DNA of 64,000 nucleotides from Atriophallophorus winterbourni (lineage: Eukaryota > Platyhelminthes > Trematoda > Plagiorchiida > Microphallidae). The notes under the pieces are model-generated. The model was not told the DNA's origin and did not search any database. It saw only the letters and a program-made list of their open reading frames with translations. The stretch is from NCBI GenBank assembly GCA_013407085.1, contig JACCGJ010010471.1:27522-91521 (forward strand). The letters are read 5' to 3'. How positions within the stretch are numbered: the first letter of the stretch is position 1; each line of letters opens with the position of its first letter. A program made the position numbers and the translations under genes. Below are positions 43,859 through 55,574 of the stretch, piece by piece.

Positions 43859-46800
43859 GGGGTTTTTGGTGCATCTAATCCACGTTCATGGTTTGGTCAA
43901 ATCAAAGCCACTTTTCGTATATATAAGATCACTGATCAGGCTACTATGTTTTCTCACGTGGTGCGCCTACTCCAACTTGATGTAGCTGAAGAGGTCAGTG
44001 ACTTGATTCATGCCATGCCCGAGGATGATCCATACGAAAAGTTGAAATCCGCACTTATAGAACGAGTTGGTATCTCAGAGCAGCGAAGGCTCGACACCCT
44101 ATTATAGCATATGCAGCTTAGCGATAGATAAGCTTCTCAATTACTTCGCCATATGAAATAGCTTCTTGGCGGCAGAAAAATGGACGAAAGTGTTTTTAAC
44201 CAGTTGTGGTTAAAGAATCTCCCATCTGACACACGCCAAGTTCTAGCGGGCTTGAATAGCTACGTGCCACTAGACGGGCTAGCGCAAGCAGCGGATAAGA
44301 TGATTGAAGCTAATAAGAAGACCTACTAAATAACGGAAGTTTCTGCACACAGCACCCCTCAATGTTCTTGTACAGAGTTGAAAGAACAAATGGCCCGATT
44401 GACGCTCGTGATAATTTCACTTTTATCGTAATCTCGCAACCGACCCCGCTGAAAATCCAACTCTAGATCTCCGAGACTCGCGCGCACATGTTGGTACCAA
44501 AAACAATACGGAAATAAAGCCTCAAAGTGCAATACTCATGCAATTTTTCTCAGAAAACGTCAAATTTCCGGGCCAGCCAGTAACGGTGACGACTGTAGCC
44601 GGCCCACCAAACCCGAGTAGCCTGTTCTAAGTTACAGACAAATCGAGTGGCCTGCGTTTCCTAGTCCATACTGGCGCTGAAATTAGCGTCATATCTTCAG
44701 CATCCAGCACCTCAAAACAGTCATCCTACAATCTTCAGGCGGCAAATGGCACTCGTATTAACACTTACGGCCAACGCCTGGTAATCCTCAATTTAGGATT
44801 AATACGCAAATCCCCCTAAGTATTTCTCATCGCGGAGGTAAATTGCCCAATAATCGGTATCAACTTTGTGTTACATATCGGTTTAACTGTCGAAGTAAGG
44901 CAGCGGAGATTAGTAGACACGACAAACTCTTTACAGTGTCAGGCATCACTACTATAGCCAATCCCTCTGGAATCAAAGCCGTCACTCCAGAAACTTCGAG
45001 ATTTAGTTGTATACTGCATGAATTCTCATCCATCATGCAACCCCCACGAATGACAGACAGTGACCCATTCTGTGAAACACAACATCGGCACTAGCGGACC
45101 ACCCGTCTCTTTTATACCTAGGCGAATTTATCATTCCAAACTCAAAATTTCAAAAGCCGTTTTTAAGCACATGCTAGAGTTTGGAATCATCCGCCCTTCT
45201 TCCAGCTCCTAGTCATCAATACTACTTATGTTTTCCAAGAAGACCTCAGAAGACTGGAAGCTATGTGGCTACCTAGCAACCGAGCGGTGCCAGACAGATA
45301 CCCAGTACCACACATCCACGATTTTTCTTTAATTCTTTCTACCAAAACTATTCTTACTAAGCTTCATCTTTTCCGTGCTTACTATCACATTCAGTTAGCC
45401 GAGAAAGACATACCTAAAACGGCAGTCACAACTCCATTCGACTTATACCAATTCACTCGATTTTTCTTCAGTCTGAGAAATGCTGAACAAACTTTCCAAA
45501 GTTTCATCGAAGAAGTCCTGCGAGGTTTGCTGTTCGACTGCGCATAAGTCGATGACAACTTAATTGCAAGCAACTTTCCAGAGGAGCACGCAAAACACAT
45601 TCGTCTTGTTTTAGAGCGTTTCGCAAATTTACGGGATCAATGCCTCCAATTCGGCTGTGTGAGTTGTTTTACAACAACACCATAAGAACTCAGTCCGTCC
45701 ATTGAAATTTTGTTTCGCAAAAGCTTAATCCGACATGAACCCGCTACAGCATGTTTGGCCGCGAATTACTGCGATATACTTAGCCATACGGCATTTCCGT
45801 CACCTATTCGAAGGTCTTGACTCCATCATTTTTACGGATCACAAACCACTAACGTTTGCTCTGCATTTTCAACTCGATCGTCATTCGCCGCGCCAGATTT
45901 GACACTTAGATTACATTTCTCAATTTTCTACGGATATTCGTTACGTCAAATGTGATGTGAACTTGATTGCCGATGTTTTATCAAGACCTGATATTTCTGT
46001 TTTGTCTGCCAGCAAACGATTCGATCTCTCCCTTTTGACTATCCGGAAAACTGAGATTGATACAACCGAACTTGCAAAGTGTCGATCCTTCAGTTTGCAG
46101 CAAATTGCGCCGCCCAACGCCAATGCCTTGTTGACGTGTGATATTTCGACAGGGAAACCTAGACCACTTGTTCCCCCTTTTCTATGACGTGGCATTTCGA
46201 TCATTTTCATTCGATGTCTCATCCTGGAAAGCGCGCCACCTTGAGGCTAATCGCAGATCGTTACGTTTGGCCGACCATGAATAAAGATATACGAACCTGG
46301 GTCCATCATTACATTCCTTGTCATAATAATAAAATATCCGAACATACTATCACACTTTACGTCCCTTCTAGGCATCCAAACATTCGATTCTCTCATATGC
46401 ATCTTGACCTCGTCGGTCCTATGCCACCATCAAACGGATTCCCATTCATCATAACAGCGAATGATCGCTTTACTCGATGACCGATTGCTGTCCCGATCAA
46501 AGACGAATGTTATGAGACTGTGGCACGCGCCTTCGTCGAACACTGGATTGCCAATTTTAACGAACCATCTATCATCATAACCGACTGTGGCGCTCAGTTT
46601 TAATCGTCATTGTTCTGAGATTTGACTTGATTTTTTTACTGTCAGCACATCCACCGCCTACTAACCTAACTCAAAACGATTTGTTGAACGCTTTCATCGG
46701 CAGCTAAAATCCTCTTTAGCTTGTCAGTCCGATCCTAATAGATGGAGTGAGAATTTACCACTTCTTCTTGGAATTCGTTCTACTATCAAAGAAGACATGC

Positions 46801-47160
46801 AATAGTCAGCCGCAGAGTTGCTTTTTGGAACTACCTTTTGTCTTCCCGGTAAACTCGTTGTGCCTCGCCAGTCATTGCCTCCTGTAACAGATTACATTAC
46901 TCGCTTGCGATCGTTTATTTCCAAGTTGGATTTTTCACCTCCTCGACATGGCAATATCCACCAACAAAAATCACCTCGTTTCGATACGTGTGATTTTGTT
47001 TTTGTGCGACATAACTCTGTTTGTAAACCACTTCAACTATTCTAACATCGACCACACAGAGAAATTGAGCGTAAACCCAAGTACTTCGTTTTAGACGTAA
47101 ATTCTCGATAAGACACGGTTTCTTTTGATCGCTTGAAACCGGCTTTTGTTGAGCTTAAAC
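43859..47160 (+). pseudogene. Gag and Pol of outer gypsy element, heavily decayed
   Basis: Gag resumes (to 44107, then 44110-44420 with DESVFNQLWLKNLPSDTRQVL). Protease near 44655 reads HTGAE, having lost the catalytic Asp. RT (45260-45660) has a stop in place of Tyr in the YVDD box. RNase H is at about 45700-45990 and integrase at 46184-46800 (SHPGKRATLRLI, LDLVGPM, a TDCG site, [11 protein letters not shown]). The C-terminal module is at 46818-47160. More than a dozen stops are visible. It is clearly older than the element inserted in it. Confidence 0.82.
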
Positions 47161-47392
47161 CTACAACTCGATGAAGCGTCATTGCTCATCAATCACAATT
47201 GCCTGATAATGCACATGTGACTACCTCCCCTATGTTCATCCCAATCCTGTGGTCCCTTCTACCCCTGTTCAAACTCGAACCGGTAGACATGTGCATTGGC
47301 CCAAACTTCTTGCTGACTATGTGACTTCACGAACATTTTCAGCGAATGTTATCCTTCCTTTAAGTCTAACTAACGCCATGATAGAGGAGTAT

Positions 47393-47597
47393 TGTTGTGA
47401 AATACTTTCACTTTGTATCTTAATATTTTTACATGCACCTTTTGGCCTTGAATGGTTATTCGTTTTCTTATAAATTTTACTTTTTGGCGGATAATATTAT
47501 TTCGAAGTCCCGGAATTTGTCTTCTTCGAAGGTGGTTGCGACATCTGCGTGCGTTACTCCGTGCCGGAATTGTGATTAACGGATCCTCTGACATTCA
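47393..47597 (+). repeat. 3' LTR remnant of outer gypsy element
   Basis: It starts TGTTGTGAAATACTTTCACTT after AGAGGAGTAT and aligns with the first 200 or so bases of 35353-35634 and 35635-35988. It is truncated after GGATCCTCTGACATTC. Confidence 0.7.
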
Positions 47598-47799
47598 TAG
47601 CTTCGATGAGAGCAGAGGCCTGTAATTTCAGTAAGTTATCTGTGTGTACGCAAACAGAGGATTTTCAAACATGTTCAGCGCTGTATTTTAAGGCTTGGAT
47701 TGACAGTTGTTAACAGGGAATGGGGGAGGGGATGGTCAGAAACATTTTGAAGAATAGGTCCAGAAGCAGCTTGTCTCCGCTTACACGCCTCGCTGTATG
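47598..47799. other. Short non-coding spacer
   Basis: No recognised feature. Confidence 0.35.
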
Positions 47800-48916
47800 C
47801 AGCAGGTTGAGCGACCTGTTATTGGTGCGCAACGGCCGATGAAATATGGAGTGTGGATTTGTAATTATATTTATGGTTGTAAGCGGGCTGGGATACTGCT
47901 AGGTTGCCCATGCCTAGATGCATTTACCGGAGCTTCCGAGACTAGTTCTGCGGAGATTGAGTTCCATACATTCACTACACAGATTTTAAAGAAGGATAGC
48001 TGGGGTAATGTTTTCCCACCCGGGGATTACCTTGTATTTAGTCCACGTATGTGTCGTTCCAAAACGACCTTGTTCAATTTTTGGTTCAGTTAAAGGTTGT
48101 AATGATTTCGATATACCATGATGTAACAATTGCTGTTTCTCTCAGACCAATTGGAAGTAAAAGCTCGCAAGATCATCTGCTGTCTCTTGAACTATAGTAG
48201 TCAATCCTTGTTTTGCTGAGCGGAAAAACACCTTGTATCACTTTTGTTCTTTCACTCACAATTCTTTACATTATTTTTGGGTTATATTCCATTCTTTTCA
48301 CCATATGTTGCTGGTTTTGTTATTTGTCCTGCCGAACGAGTGTGCTCAATCTACACCGTATTTTGCAAAATTGAAACAGAATTGGAGTATTAGCACAATC
48401 ACAATAATCGGCCCAGGCTCGTCTTTTCAGTGAAATCCATTTTCTGGTTCTACTGCGTACAGTGAATCAGATGGTGCTGACATCTTTGCTGAGAATGAAT
48501 CGAGACTTTGGTCGGATTTGTATATGAAGTTAGTTCAACAACGAGTTTTTATGTGTATTTAAGTCACTGAAGACAAGTTGGACCTTGTTTAGTTCACAGA
48601 GTGCTTCTCTGAGTCTAAAAAAGTCGACTTTACGGATTAACTTCGTCTCGTCACTGTCTCAAAGCACTGCAGACATTATCGAACAATACCACTACATGCT
48701 CGTTCCACCCAGATGGATGCGTTGGAAGTCAAAACATTGTCCAGAAGAGATGGCCGGTCTCCTATTTTATTTCGTGTAATGTTGAAGAACTGGTTGTGCA
48801 AGAGTACTAGATCGAGTACTTCGAGAATTTTGTGCTCCAGTGAGTTAGTTAGATGATAGCCTCTTCAGTATATTCGAGGAATGTTGAATTCCACGATGAT
48901 TAGAATTTCAGCGTAC
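47800..48916 (-). mobile_element. Decayed CR1-like element (endonuclease end, linker, RT C-terminus)
   Basis: The minus-strand translation gives, in shifting frames, ILIIVEFNIP and GDRPSLLDNVLTSN (48905-48690, endonuclease; compare LIMGDFNLP, NDLPSLLDLVLTSN). Next comes RSRTRKWISLKRRAW ... LVRQDK ... VKRMEYNPKIM (48480-48240, linker). Around 48100-47900 it gives RGLNTR ... VVNVWNSISAELV, a typical RT C-terminal block. The catalytic Asp of GDFN has become Glu. Most of the RT is absent. The linker part is a close relative of 7485-7690. Confidence 0.6.
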
Positions 48917-49110
48917 TTGCTTTGGCGGTACAAATAAAAACGAACAAAGCACCCTTGTGCTTGCTTTGGCAGTACAAATACCAACAAACAAAACACCCTT
49001 TGTACAAGCTTTGGCGGTACAAATACAAAAAGAAAACATTCATGTACTCGCCTCGGCGGTAAAAATACAAACAAAAAAGCACACTTTTGTACTCGCTTCG
49101 GTGGTACAAA
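48917..49110. repeat. Minisatellite, five units of 42-45 bp
   Basis: The core TTTGGCGGTACAAATAC recurs at about 48921, 48965, 49010, 49052 and 49097. On the minus strand it reads as repeats of the type FVPPKRVQKCAFL. It directly adjoins the endonuclease remnant at 48905, in the same open frame (49194-48865). Confidence 0.85.
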
Positions 49111-49559
49111 TACAAAAAAACGAAACACATACTTGTCAGTTAACGAGCGGACGCATAAATTTGTGCTATAAAACTTTTGAAGATTACGCGTCACTCGCTG
49201 AATCTATCTGGATCATTCTTACAACATTCAATTTCGCTTGAAGAGATCTATGGCGTCAATCATTTTCAGTGTCCTGTGATCAATATTTCGGAAGTTCCTA
49301 TTTCCCACATCACTGTGTAAATTTTGTGCGCTTTCAAAATTTGTTGTCGCTGTTTTGACTTGCTCGGGAGTGCTATCATTCGGAAGATTTTCTGCTCAAT
49401 TCAACAAGCCGCGTTTCCTTTGTGAGAGATAAAATCTACGGTCACCACGTCTGTTTTACTCGATGATTTGCATCTAATACAATGCGATACGTTTTCACAC
49501 GAACCTCGCAAATTTCATCTCTTAACCGTTAATCGAATGATACTCGCTCAGGTTTTTTC
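49111..49559. other. Non-coding stretch
   Basis: No recognised gene. It may include decayed 5' sequence of the flanking CR1-like elements. Confidence 0.3.
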
Positions 49560-49619
49560 GGGAAAGCTATCAAAGCCCACATTCAACGTTCAGATGACCA
49601 TGACCTCAACTGCTATCTG

Positions 49620-50520
49620 ATGTCAGGACCCAAGAAAACTACACGTGATTTATGTCAAATTTTAGAAAAGGTTGTAAGTGTGAAATCGAAAGTAGTCATG
49701 TGTTATATGTGCTCTACTATGATACACACTAATTGCGATAAAGTTTTGACTATAGAGGCCGTATTCTTTATTAATAATGTTGAAATTCCAGGTGTCTGTT
49801 ATGCATGCAGCGAAAGCTAGCTGCGACTCAGCATAAACAGTCAAAGGGGCGTCTACTGACTGTCCATTGGCAGAATTCCTCTACCTCCAAAACTAATACT
49901 GAAATAAAAACAAATTTGATTAATCTCAGTGTAATATGCGCCAATGTGCCTGAGACATCTGGGACACTTTTCTCAAGTAGAAAAACTCACGGCATTAAAC
50001 AATATTACCAGCTGTGTTTAATGATGGATATGAGCTCGATACTGCCTGATTCAAAAGCCCGCCTAAGTCGGCGCCCAAATTCTTCTCATCTGGACTGAGA
50101 ATAACTGTTAAACACCAAAAAGAGATGGATGAAACTTTTACTGGCTTCGTACAGGTTCACAGACTAATTGTCGCATACATGCTGATATTTCGTGGTAGGA
50201 GAGAAAAGTTAATTCAAACAATGGGAAAAAATCTTATCAACGCAGTTTTGTTCTTCTCGGTGTTCCCGAACGAACAAACACTTATTCGGGAAGTGAAATA
50301 CAGCACCACAATCACAAACAGAGTCTCTACCTTGCCCACAGCGTCGGAGTTCACGAGTCAGTCGTTAAGACACAATCAGAGTACCTTGGTTACCAAAATA
50401 TAAAGGTGACGGGCCAAAGCCTTTAAAAATAACAATTTTAATAAACGTATGATGGAATCAATTAGGGCAAACTGGAAAGCAAATCATAGGAATCTTCCGA
50501 AGGATGTCAGAATGAGTGAC
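49620..50520 (+). pseudogene. ORF1 of CR1-like element with PHD-like Cys/His finger
   Basis: The first block (49620-49820) carries VVMCYMCSTMIHTNC and, 25 residues on, GVCYACSES. This is a Cys/His pattern resembling a PHD-type finger, seen in ORF1 proteins of some CR1-like elements. Later pieces read LSVICANVPETSGTLF and, in another frame, FVLLGVPERTN and YKGDGPKPLKITILI, matching ORF1 at 4743-5852. Many frameshifts are present. The finger is not visible in the other ORF1 copies of the window, which lack the N-terminus. Confidence 0.6.
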
Positions 50521-50689
50521 CACAGATTTCTACGCAGAAACCGCCTAATGAACCACGGCTCCTAAAATCAGACGAGACTCCGATTAGAAACACTGTGGCA
50601 ATCCTAAAAAACGGCCGATGTCCGGCTCTCGAAGGGTCGGACAAATAGACAAGCTTTCAGCTCAATTACAGTATACGGAAACAACAATC

Positions 50690-51960
50690 AATTGCCTATA
50701 TTCAATCGCACAATACCTGGTTAGAACTAGCTGAACTAAAGTATCTCTGTATTCAGCACTCACTCGACGTCATAGCAGTAACCGAGAAATGGTTCCAACA
50801 ATTTGTAAGCGATCGTGAGCTCTCTATTCCAAAAATAAACCTGTTTCGGGAGACCGTTCAAGAACATGTGGTGGAGTAGCTGTTTACCACCAATAACGTT
50901 TATACAGTACGGTAGTTACAGACACTGATCTTGATCTTGAAGACAGTATATGGTACAACTTGATGCTCGATTCAAACGACAGTTGCATCGTAGGTGTAGC
51001 TTACCGTTCACCATCATCATTGGATGCGCCAAACGAAAAACTCTGGAAAGCAATGCATTACGCCGGAAAACAGCGCAATTCGCAATGGCTGTTTATGGGA
51101 GACTTCAACCTGCCTCAACAATATAACCGAGTAGATAATCCACATCGATCACTAGACTACACATTTCGCGAACTGTTTGATTACATCCCCTTGTATATTC
51201 ATGATTTCGATTATACACGACAACGAACTTTACAACAGACATCGGTTCTAGACCTAGTCTCAACCTCTGAAGCCACGGTCGTTGAAGATTTTCGGTATCA
51301 CCCTCCACTGAGTCGAAGCGACGAACTCGTTCTGCTCTTTCAATACGTGAGGGAAGGTGTTGTACCGACTAACTAGAACAGAGGAATCATAACACCCATC
51401 TACAAAGGTGGAACTAGTTCTGACCCAGTAAAAAAAACCGTCATGTTACACTCCTTCCAGTTATCTCAAAAGTTATAAAGCGAATTGTGTGCGAAAGAAT
51501 TGCGAGTCATCTCGAAGTCCAAAACTTATTGTCCAGAGAGAAACATGGATTTCGGAAGTCTCGTTTTTGCTTGTCTAACCTACTGGAGAGAATGGACGAC
51601 TGGAAGAAGACAGTGGATGACGGTGGTTGCGTGCATGCATGTTACTTAGGCATATCAAAGGTGTTTGATTCCGTGGACCATTCTATACTCCTGAGCAAGC
51701 TGCTCGATTTTGGTATTAATCGGTTCCTTCTTACATGGCTGAGAAGTTACCTTCTTGATCGGAAGGCAAATGTACGTATCGATGGTGTGACGTCTGGGGG
51801 AATCGAAGACACTAGCGGTGTTTCACAAGGTTCGGTACTTAGTCCGGTTCTTTTTTGGCCTACATCAACGACCTTCCGAAACTTGTCACAGCAAAAATAG
51901 TTCTTTTTGCGGATGAGGTTAAACTTTGGATGCGAATCACGTTTAATGTTGCAAATAGGC
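50690..51960 (+). pseudogene. Endonuclease fused by deletion to reverse transcriptase
   Basis: The endonuclease frame 50960-51376 has VGVAYRSPSSLD, LFMGDFNLPQ, TSVLDLVSTSEA and LSRSDELVL; the usual SDH reads SDE, losing the catalytic His. The same frame then meets RGIITPIYKGG after a TAG at 51374. RT frame 51487-51900 (137 codons) has KHGFRKSRFCLSNLL, GISKVFDSVDH and TSGVSQGSVLSP. It is followed by LFADEVKLW, where FADD reads FADE. Two active-site changes plus the deletion make it inactive. Confidence 0.78.
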
Positions 51961-52172
51961 AATGATTTCCCATTCTTATACAACAATAGATCGAAAAAAC
52001 TGGAATGGACAACAAAAGAATAGGGCCTCGGTGGATGGATTAGTGGAAGTCTTAAGAAAAGCAAAACAATTTACAATGCAAAGCAGTGTACAACCGAGCT
52101 TGCCGCATGCTAGGTATGGTTCGGTGTATTTTCGGACATTTTCCCGTGAAGCATTCCCCGTGCTCATAAATA

Positions 52173-53025
52173 CAGTGGAACCCACCTACAACGAACTCGT
52201 TTACAACGAATTCTTGGATTGAACGAACACACTATGATTTCCCAAATAAATTCCTTCTTTGTAAGCCTGTTTAAAAAATTCGTAGAACGAATCTGTTCTT
52301 TACGAATCTCGCCTTTTACGAACATTGTACACGTTCCCGACAGCTATGTTTGTTCAATAAATTTCATACATACAACGAACTCGCTTTGTCTTGCCTTTAA
52401 CACACAACGCTCCGTCAAGAGTGGCCTGCAGTGCGCTAAGAATAGAACTGACACACACAGCTTGGCGAAACACAGGCAGCCTAGCCTACAATGTGTTAAC
52501 TGGCTCGCACGCACACACAAGAAAATCACGTGAATTCTCTGTGACTGGTAGCTCCGTCTGTGAAAGATGCCAGAAGTGCTCTTGATCTCTGCAGGAGATT
52601 TTCAGGATAGAAGGAAGAGACGTCGAAAGAGAACTTGAATTTTATGGATAGAAAGAGATCGAGGTGGTGGCGAAGACAAAACTTAAACAAAAGAACATCG
52701 CCAGCTACTTCATGAAAGTGTGAGATTGGTCTGTCAGTGTGTGTACGAGATGTTTTTGCTACTTCGTTTTAGAATAATTTTACTATTATTAACATGAATT
52801 TGGATTTAATTTTGTGATCTGTGTGCTGTGACATCATCTAATCATCAAATGGATTACACGCATGCAGAAACACACAAAGGTAAGACATTTTTCACTTCTT
52901 TGCACGTGTACAGACAAACGGTGGTAAAATTACATGTCTTACAATGCGGTTTACTTACAACGAATTCCGTTTTCAACTAACATTTTACTCTCCCCCAAGA
53001 GATTCGTTGTACCCGGGTTCCACTG
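52173..53025 (+). mobile_element. Pogo/Tigger-like MITE
   Basis: The 853-bp element starts CAGTGGAACCCACCTACAAC and ends with the inverted form (GTTGTACCCGGGTTCCACTG). It is flanked on both sides by TA, the Tc1/mariner superfamily target. Inside, TTACAACGAATT-like motifs recur near both ends. There is no transposase ORF. The insertion is precise: removing it and one TA joins the CR1-like RT frame 'ATAAATA' to 'CGTATGATAATC', restoring the homology to the NTYLRPVMEY region of relatives. Strand is arbitrary. Confidence 0.8.
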
Positions 53026-53027
53026 TA

Positions 53028-53672
53028 CGTATGATAATCTCGTGATGGATTACTCAGTGCAAGCTTGGGCACCGTGGATACAAAAGGAAATCAACCTGCT
53101 CGAGAGTATTTATCACAGAGCAACTAAAATGGTTGGCTGCCTCGGCAACCTACCATATGAGAATTGACATACGCATCTTCATTTGGATATACTGCGCCGC
53201 TGACGGGTTCGATTTGATCTAATCCTAATTTATAAAATAATGAACTCAAAGATACACCCATCAGAGGCATACATTTCGCCTCACCCACTGGCATTTGGTA
53301 TTCCACATTCCCACCTGAACTGCCGTCGGTTCAACTGTTCCGTGAGCGTTTGTTTCTTATGGAACTCCCTGCCGTCATATGTTGTACAAACATTTCGTGA
53401 AAGCATTTTCGGGAACAAATTGGATATATTTATGCGTAGTAATTCCACCCTACAACCCGTTCGTATAACCCGATCTTTATCCAAACGAATATTTTTCCAT
53501 CATACCGCGACAATACATGATACTTTTGTAATGACAAAACTGTCGATCTTCCCAGTGCCTCGATTTATTTTGTATCGTTCTTATACAAATATCCGACTGT
53601 GTTGAACAGCTACGAGCTTTTCATACCATAAATTCTTGAATCTTGAATCTTGAAACTTGAAGCTTGAAGCGT
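53028..53672 (+). pseudogene. RT C-terminus and 3' tail of CR1-like element
   Basis: VMDYSVQAWAPWIQKEINLL at about 53045 continues with SIYHRATKMV and, after frame changes, IPHSHLNCRRFNCSVSVCFLWNSLPSYVV. The element ends with tandem TTGAATC-type repeats at 53632-53672. Confidence 0.78.
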
Positions 53673-54338
53673 GGTGTCGAGCTTGGAGGCGCTGAAGTCC
53701 TTCAACTAGCCTACAAGTTCAAGGGCTGCTCGAATTTGGTACGCGATCCCAATTCACATATTACATTTACGCTGCTAACATTCAACGTATTTTCTATACA
53801 TATTTTACCATATTATCTGTTTTATCTATAAAATAAATCTGGTATATAATCCATTCTAAAACCTTACTCTCTTCTCAAATAATATTTCTTAAAATATCTA
53901 CGATAATAATTGTACTGTCAGATTGGATAGTGAAAATTCCTTTATCCTGAATAAATTTAAAAAATAGAATCGGAAGTGTCATAACTCAGAAACAAACAGG
54001 CAAAATGCAATTCCATCTACAATTATCTAAAACACCAGAATCCAGCTCCAGTGAGCACCAATGCTTGTCAATGCGTGAAAGATGATGTTTATCTTTAGTC
54101 GCTGGTGACATTACAACGCAACACCACCTCAAACGGCACAACGGTCACGGCGTAGTATAGTCATATTGAGGATAGAAAGTTTACTGTCGGTCATAGTCGA
54201 GCACTACCATGATTTCGTTAAATCCGTGAGACCAGGAGAATTGTCTACACAGATATCCATCAGTTATAAAATCTTTTAACTAAACACTGACTATTTGTAT
54301 ATCTGCATTTGATCGATAGTGCTTTATGTAGTGAGGAA
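53673..54338. other. Non-coding stretch
   Basis: No feature recognised. Confidence 0.35.
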
Positions 54339-55066
54339 TCATGTGGTATTTGATAAGCCGTTGATCACAGTGATGCCGGATCCCGCTGAATAGTATGTGC
54401 CTTGGCTGATGAAACATATGCGCCTTTTATTGGTCGTCGACTGCTTGAATCGACAGTTAGGTTTAAGTGTGAATTGCTCCGTTTGACTCGATTTGACCGG
54501 ACCTACGACGCTTTTTGATGTATAGATTTCTTCCATTTGGATGGAAACGCTGCTTTCATTGACTCCAGGTGATGTAGTATTTTGCTTATAGCATTATTTT
54601 TGGGTGCGCTAAGTTTAACATCCTCAGGCAATGTTCGTTTTCCTTTTTCCCATTTCAAACTTACTCTTTCGGCCATAGCGATTGTCGTAACGTAAACTTC
54701 AGTGGTTCGGTCCATCCCATTTATATTTAGGCGAAAAAGCAATTCCAAAAGTTGCCACAACACTTGCATTAGAAATATCAAGATAACACACAATGTAACT
54801 AAAGTGCTAGACATCGGCCATTACAGTTTCCTAAATCGATGCTTGAAAGTAATTTCTGGTACACAAAGTAGAATAATACTTGGTGATACAGTATTTTCCC
54901 TGGCGCTCAAGATACCATCGCTTTTCCATAGTGGTATAACAGGGTATATGTGACAGTTTGAGTCGGGATATATCTTGATTCGGTACGCATTCAGCAGTAC
55001 GTTCTCGATATCAGCGTCGCATTTCACTGTGACCAGTAGCAAGCGAGGTTGATCATCCAGGTACAT
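54339..55066 (-). mobile_element. CR1-like ORF1 fragment
   Basis: Minus strand: 55066-54821 encodes DDQPRLLLVTVKCDADIENVL and PSIILLCVPE. 54814-54503 encodes SLKWEKGKRTLPEDVKLSAPK and ILHHLESM. These align in order with ORF1 of the 1782-5865 element (LDQPRLLKITVRSERDLENIL, SIILLGVPE, RWENGRRIIPREIRLGASK). It is an old isolated ORF1 piece just upstream of the host gene. Confidence 0.65.
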
Positions 55067-55574
55067 TATCTTGTACTTTTCTCACTTTATTCATGATCAT
55101 CGGCATCATTATAATTTGATACACAAAAGAAGTCATCTCAACTTCAGCAGCAAATTCTTATTCATTCTTTCCTCAAAGTAATGGAACACGCTATCAGTAG
55201 CAATCACGAGTTCTCCACCACCTTCAGGTAATATACAACAATCGGACGTATATTGTGAGAAATATGTATGTTCGGTGCATTATTTCATCGTGTACAACTG
55301 CGTTTGCGTTTTATGTTCCCATGTTCTCCCGTGATCATCTTAAACTATGTCATTATTATGCTATTAAAAACTCGTAAAATATTGAGCTATTCAATACGGT
55401 CGAATAGGTAATTAGGTAAACGGGTTATTTTTATTTCTGAATAATAGGGGTCTTCATGATTTTTAGATAATTTTGTTTTCTTCATGTCTCACTTTCAGTG
55501 GTGTTTTATCCGTATCAATATGTTTTTGTCATCATTTACTCTAGGTCACGTTCACATTCGCAGCACATTGCTCT
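55067..55574. other. Upstream region of the SLC35B1-like gene
   Basis: AT-rich intergenic sequence and probable 5' UTR. An AG preceded by a weakly pyrimidine-rich run (TTTACTCTAG, ending 55544) lies 30 bases before the start codon. It could be an acceptor for a 5' UTR intron or for a trans-spliced leader. No core promoter element was identified. Confidence 0.4.

Larger units (their letters stand above)
35635..47597 (+). mobile_element. Old gypsy element, host of a nested gypsy insertion
   Basis: 5' LTR 35635-35988, primer-binding site TGGTGAGCCCTACGAACC from 35993, gag start ATG at 36088, then interruption at 36157. Gag resumes at 43859 and pol follows to about 47160. The purine tract AGAGGAGTA lies at about 47384 and a 3' LTR remnant at 47393-47597. 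Many stops and frameshifts show long decay. The 36158-43858 block is a second gypsy element inserted in its gag. Confidence 0.85.
49560..53672 (+). mobile_element. CR1-like retrotransposon, internally deleted and split by a MITE
   Basis: Plus strand: ORF1 remnants 49620-50520, endonuclease 50690-51375, RT 51376-51960, MITE 52173-53025, RT C-terminus 53028-53605, and tail (CTTGAATCTTGAA...) at 53632-53672. The tail type matches the element at 18195-21128, so the two belong to one subfamily. Between the endonuclease end (VREGVVPTN) and RT (NRGIITPIYKGG) the whole linker and RT start are deleted. Confidence 0.8.

Noticed and set aside
48917..49110. CRISPR array
   Set aside because: Units of 42-45 bp are repeated without unique spacers, and the genome is eukaryotic; it is a minisatellite.
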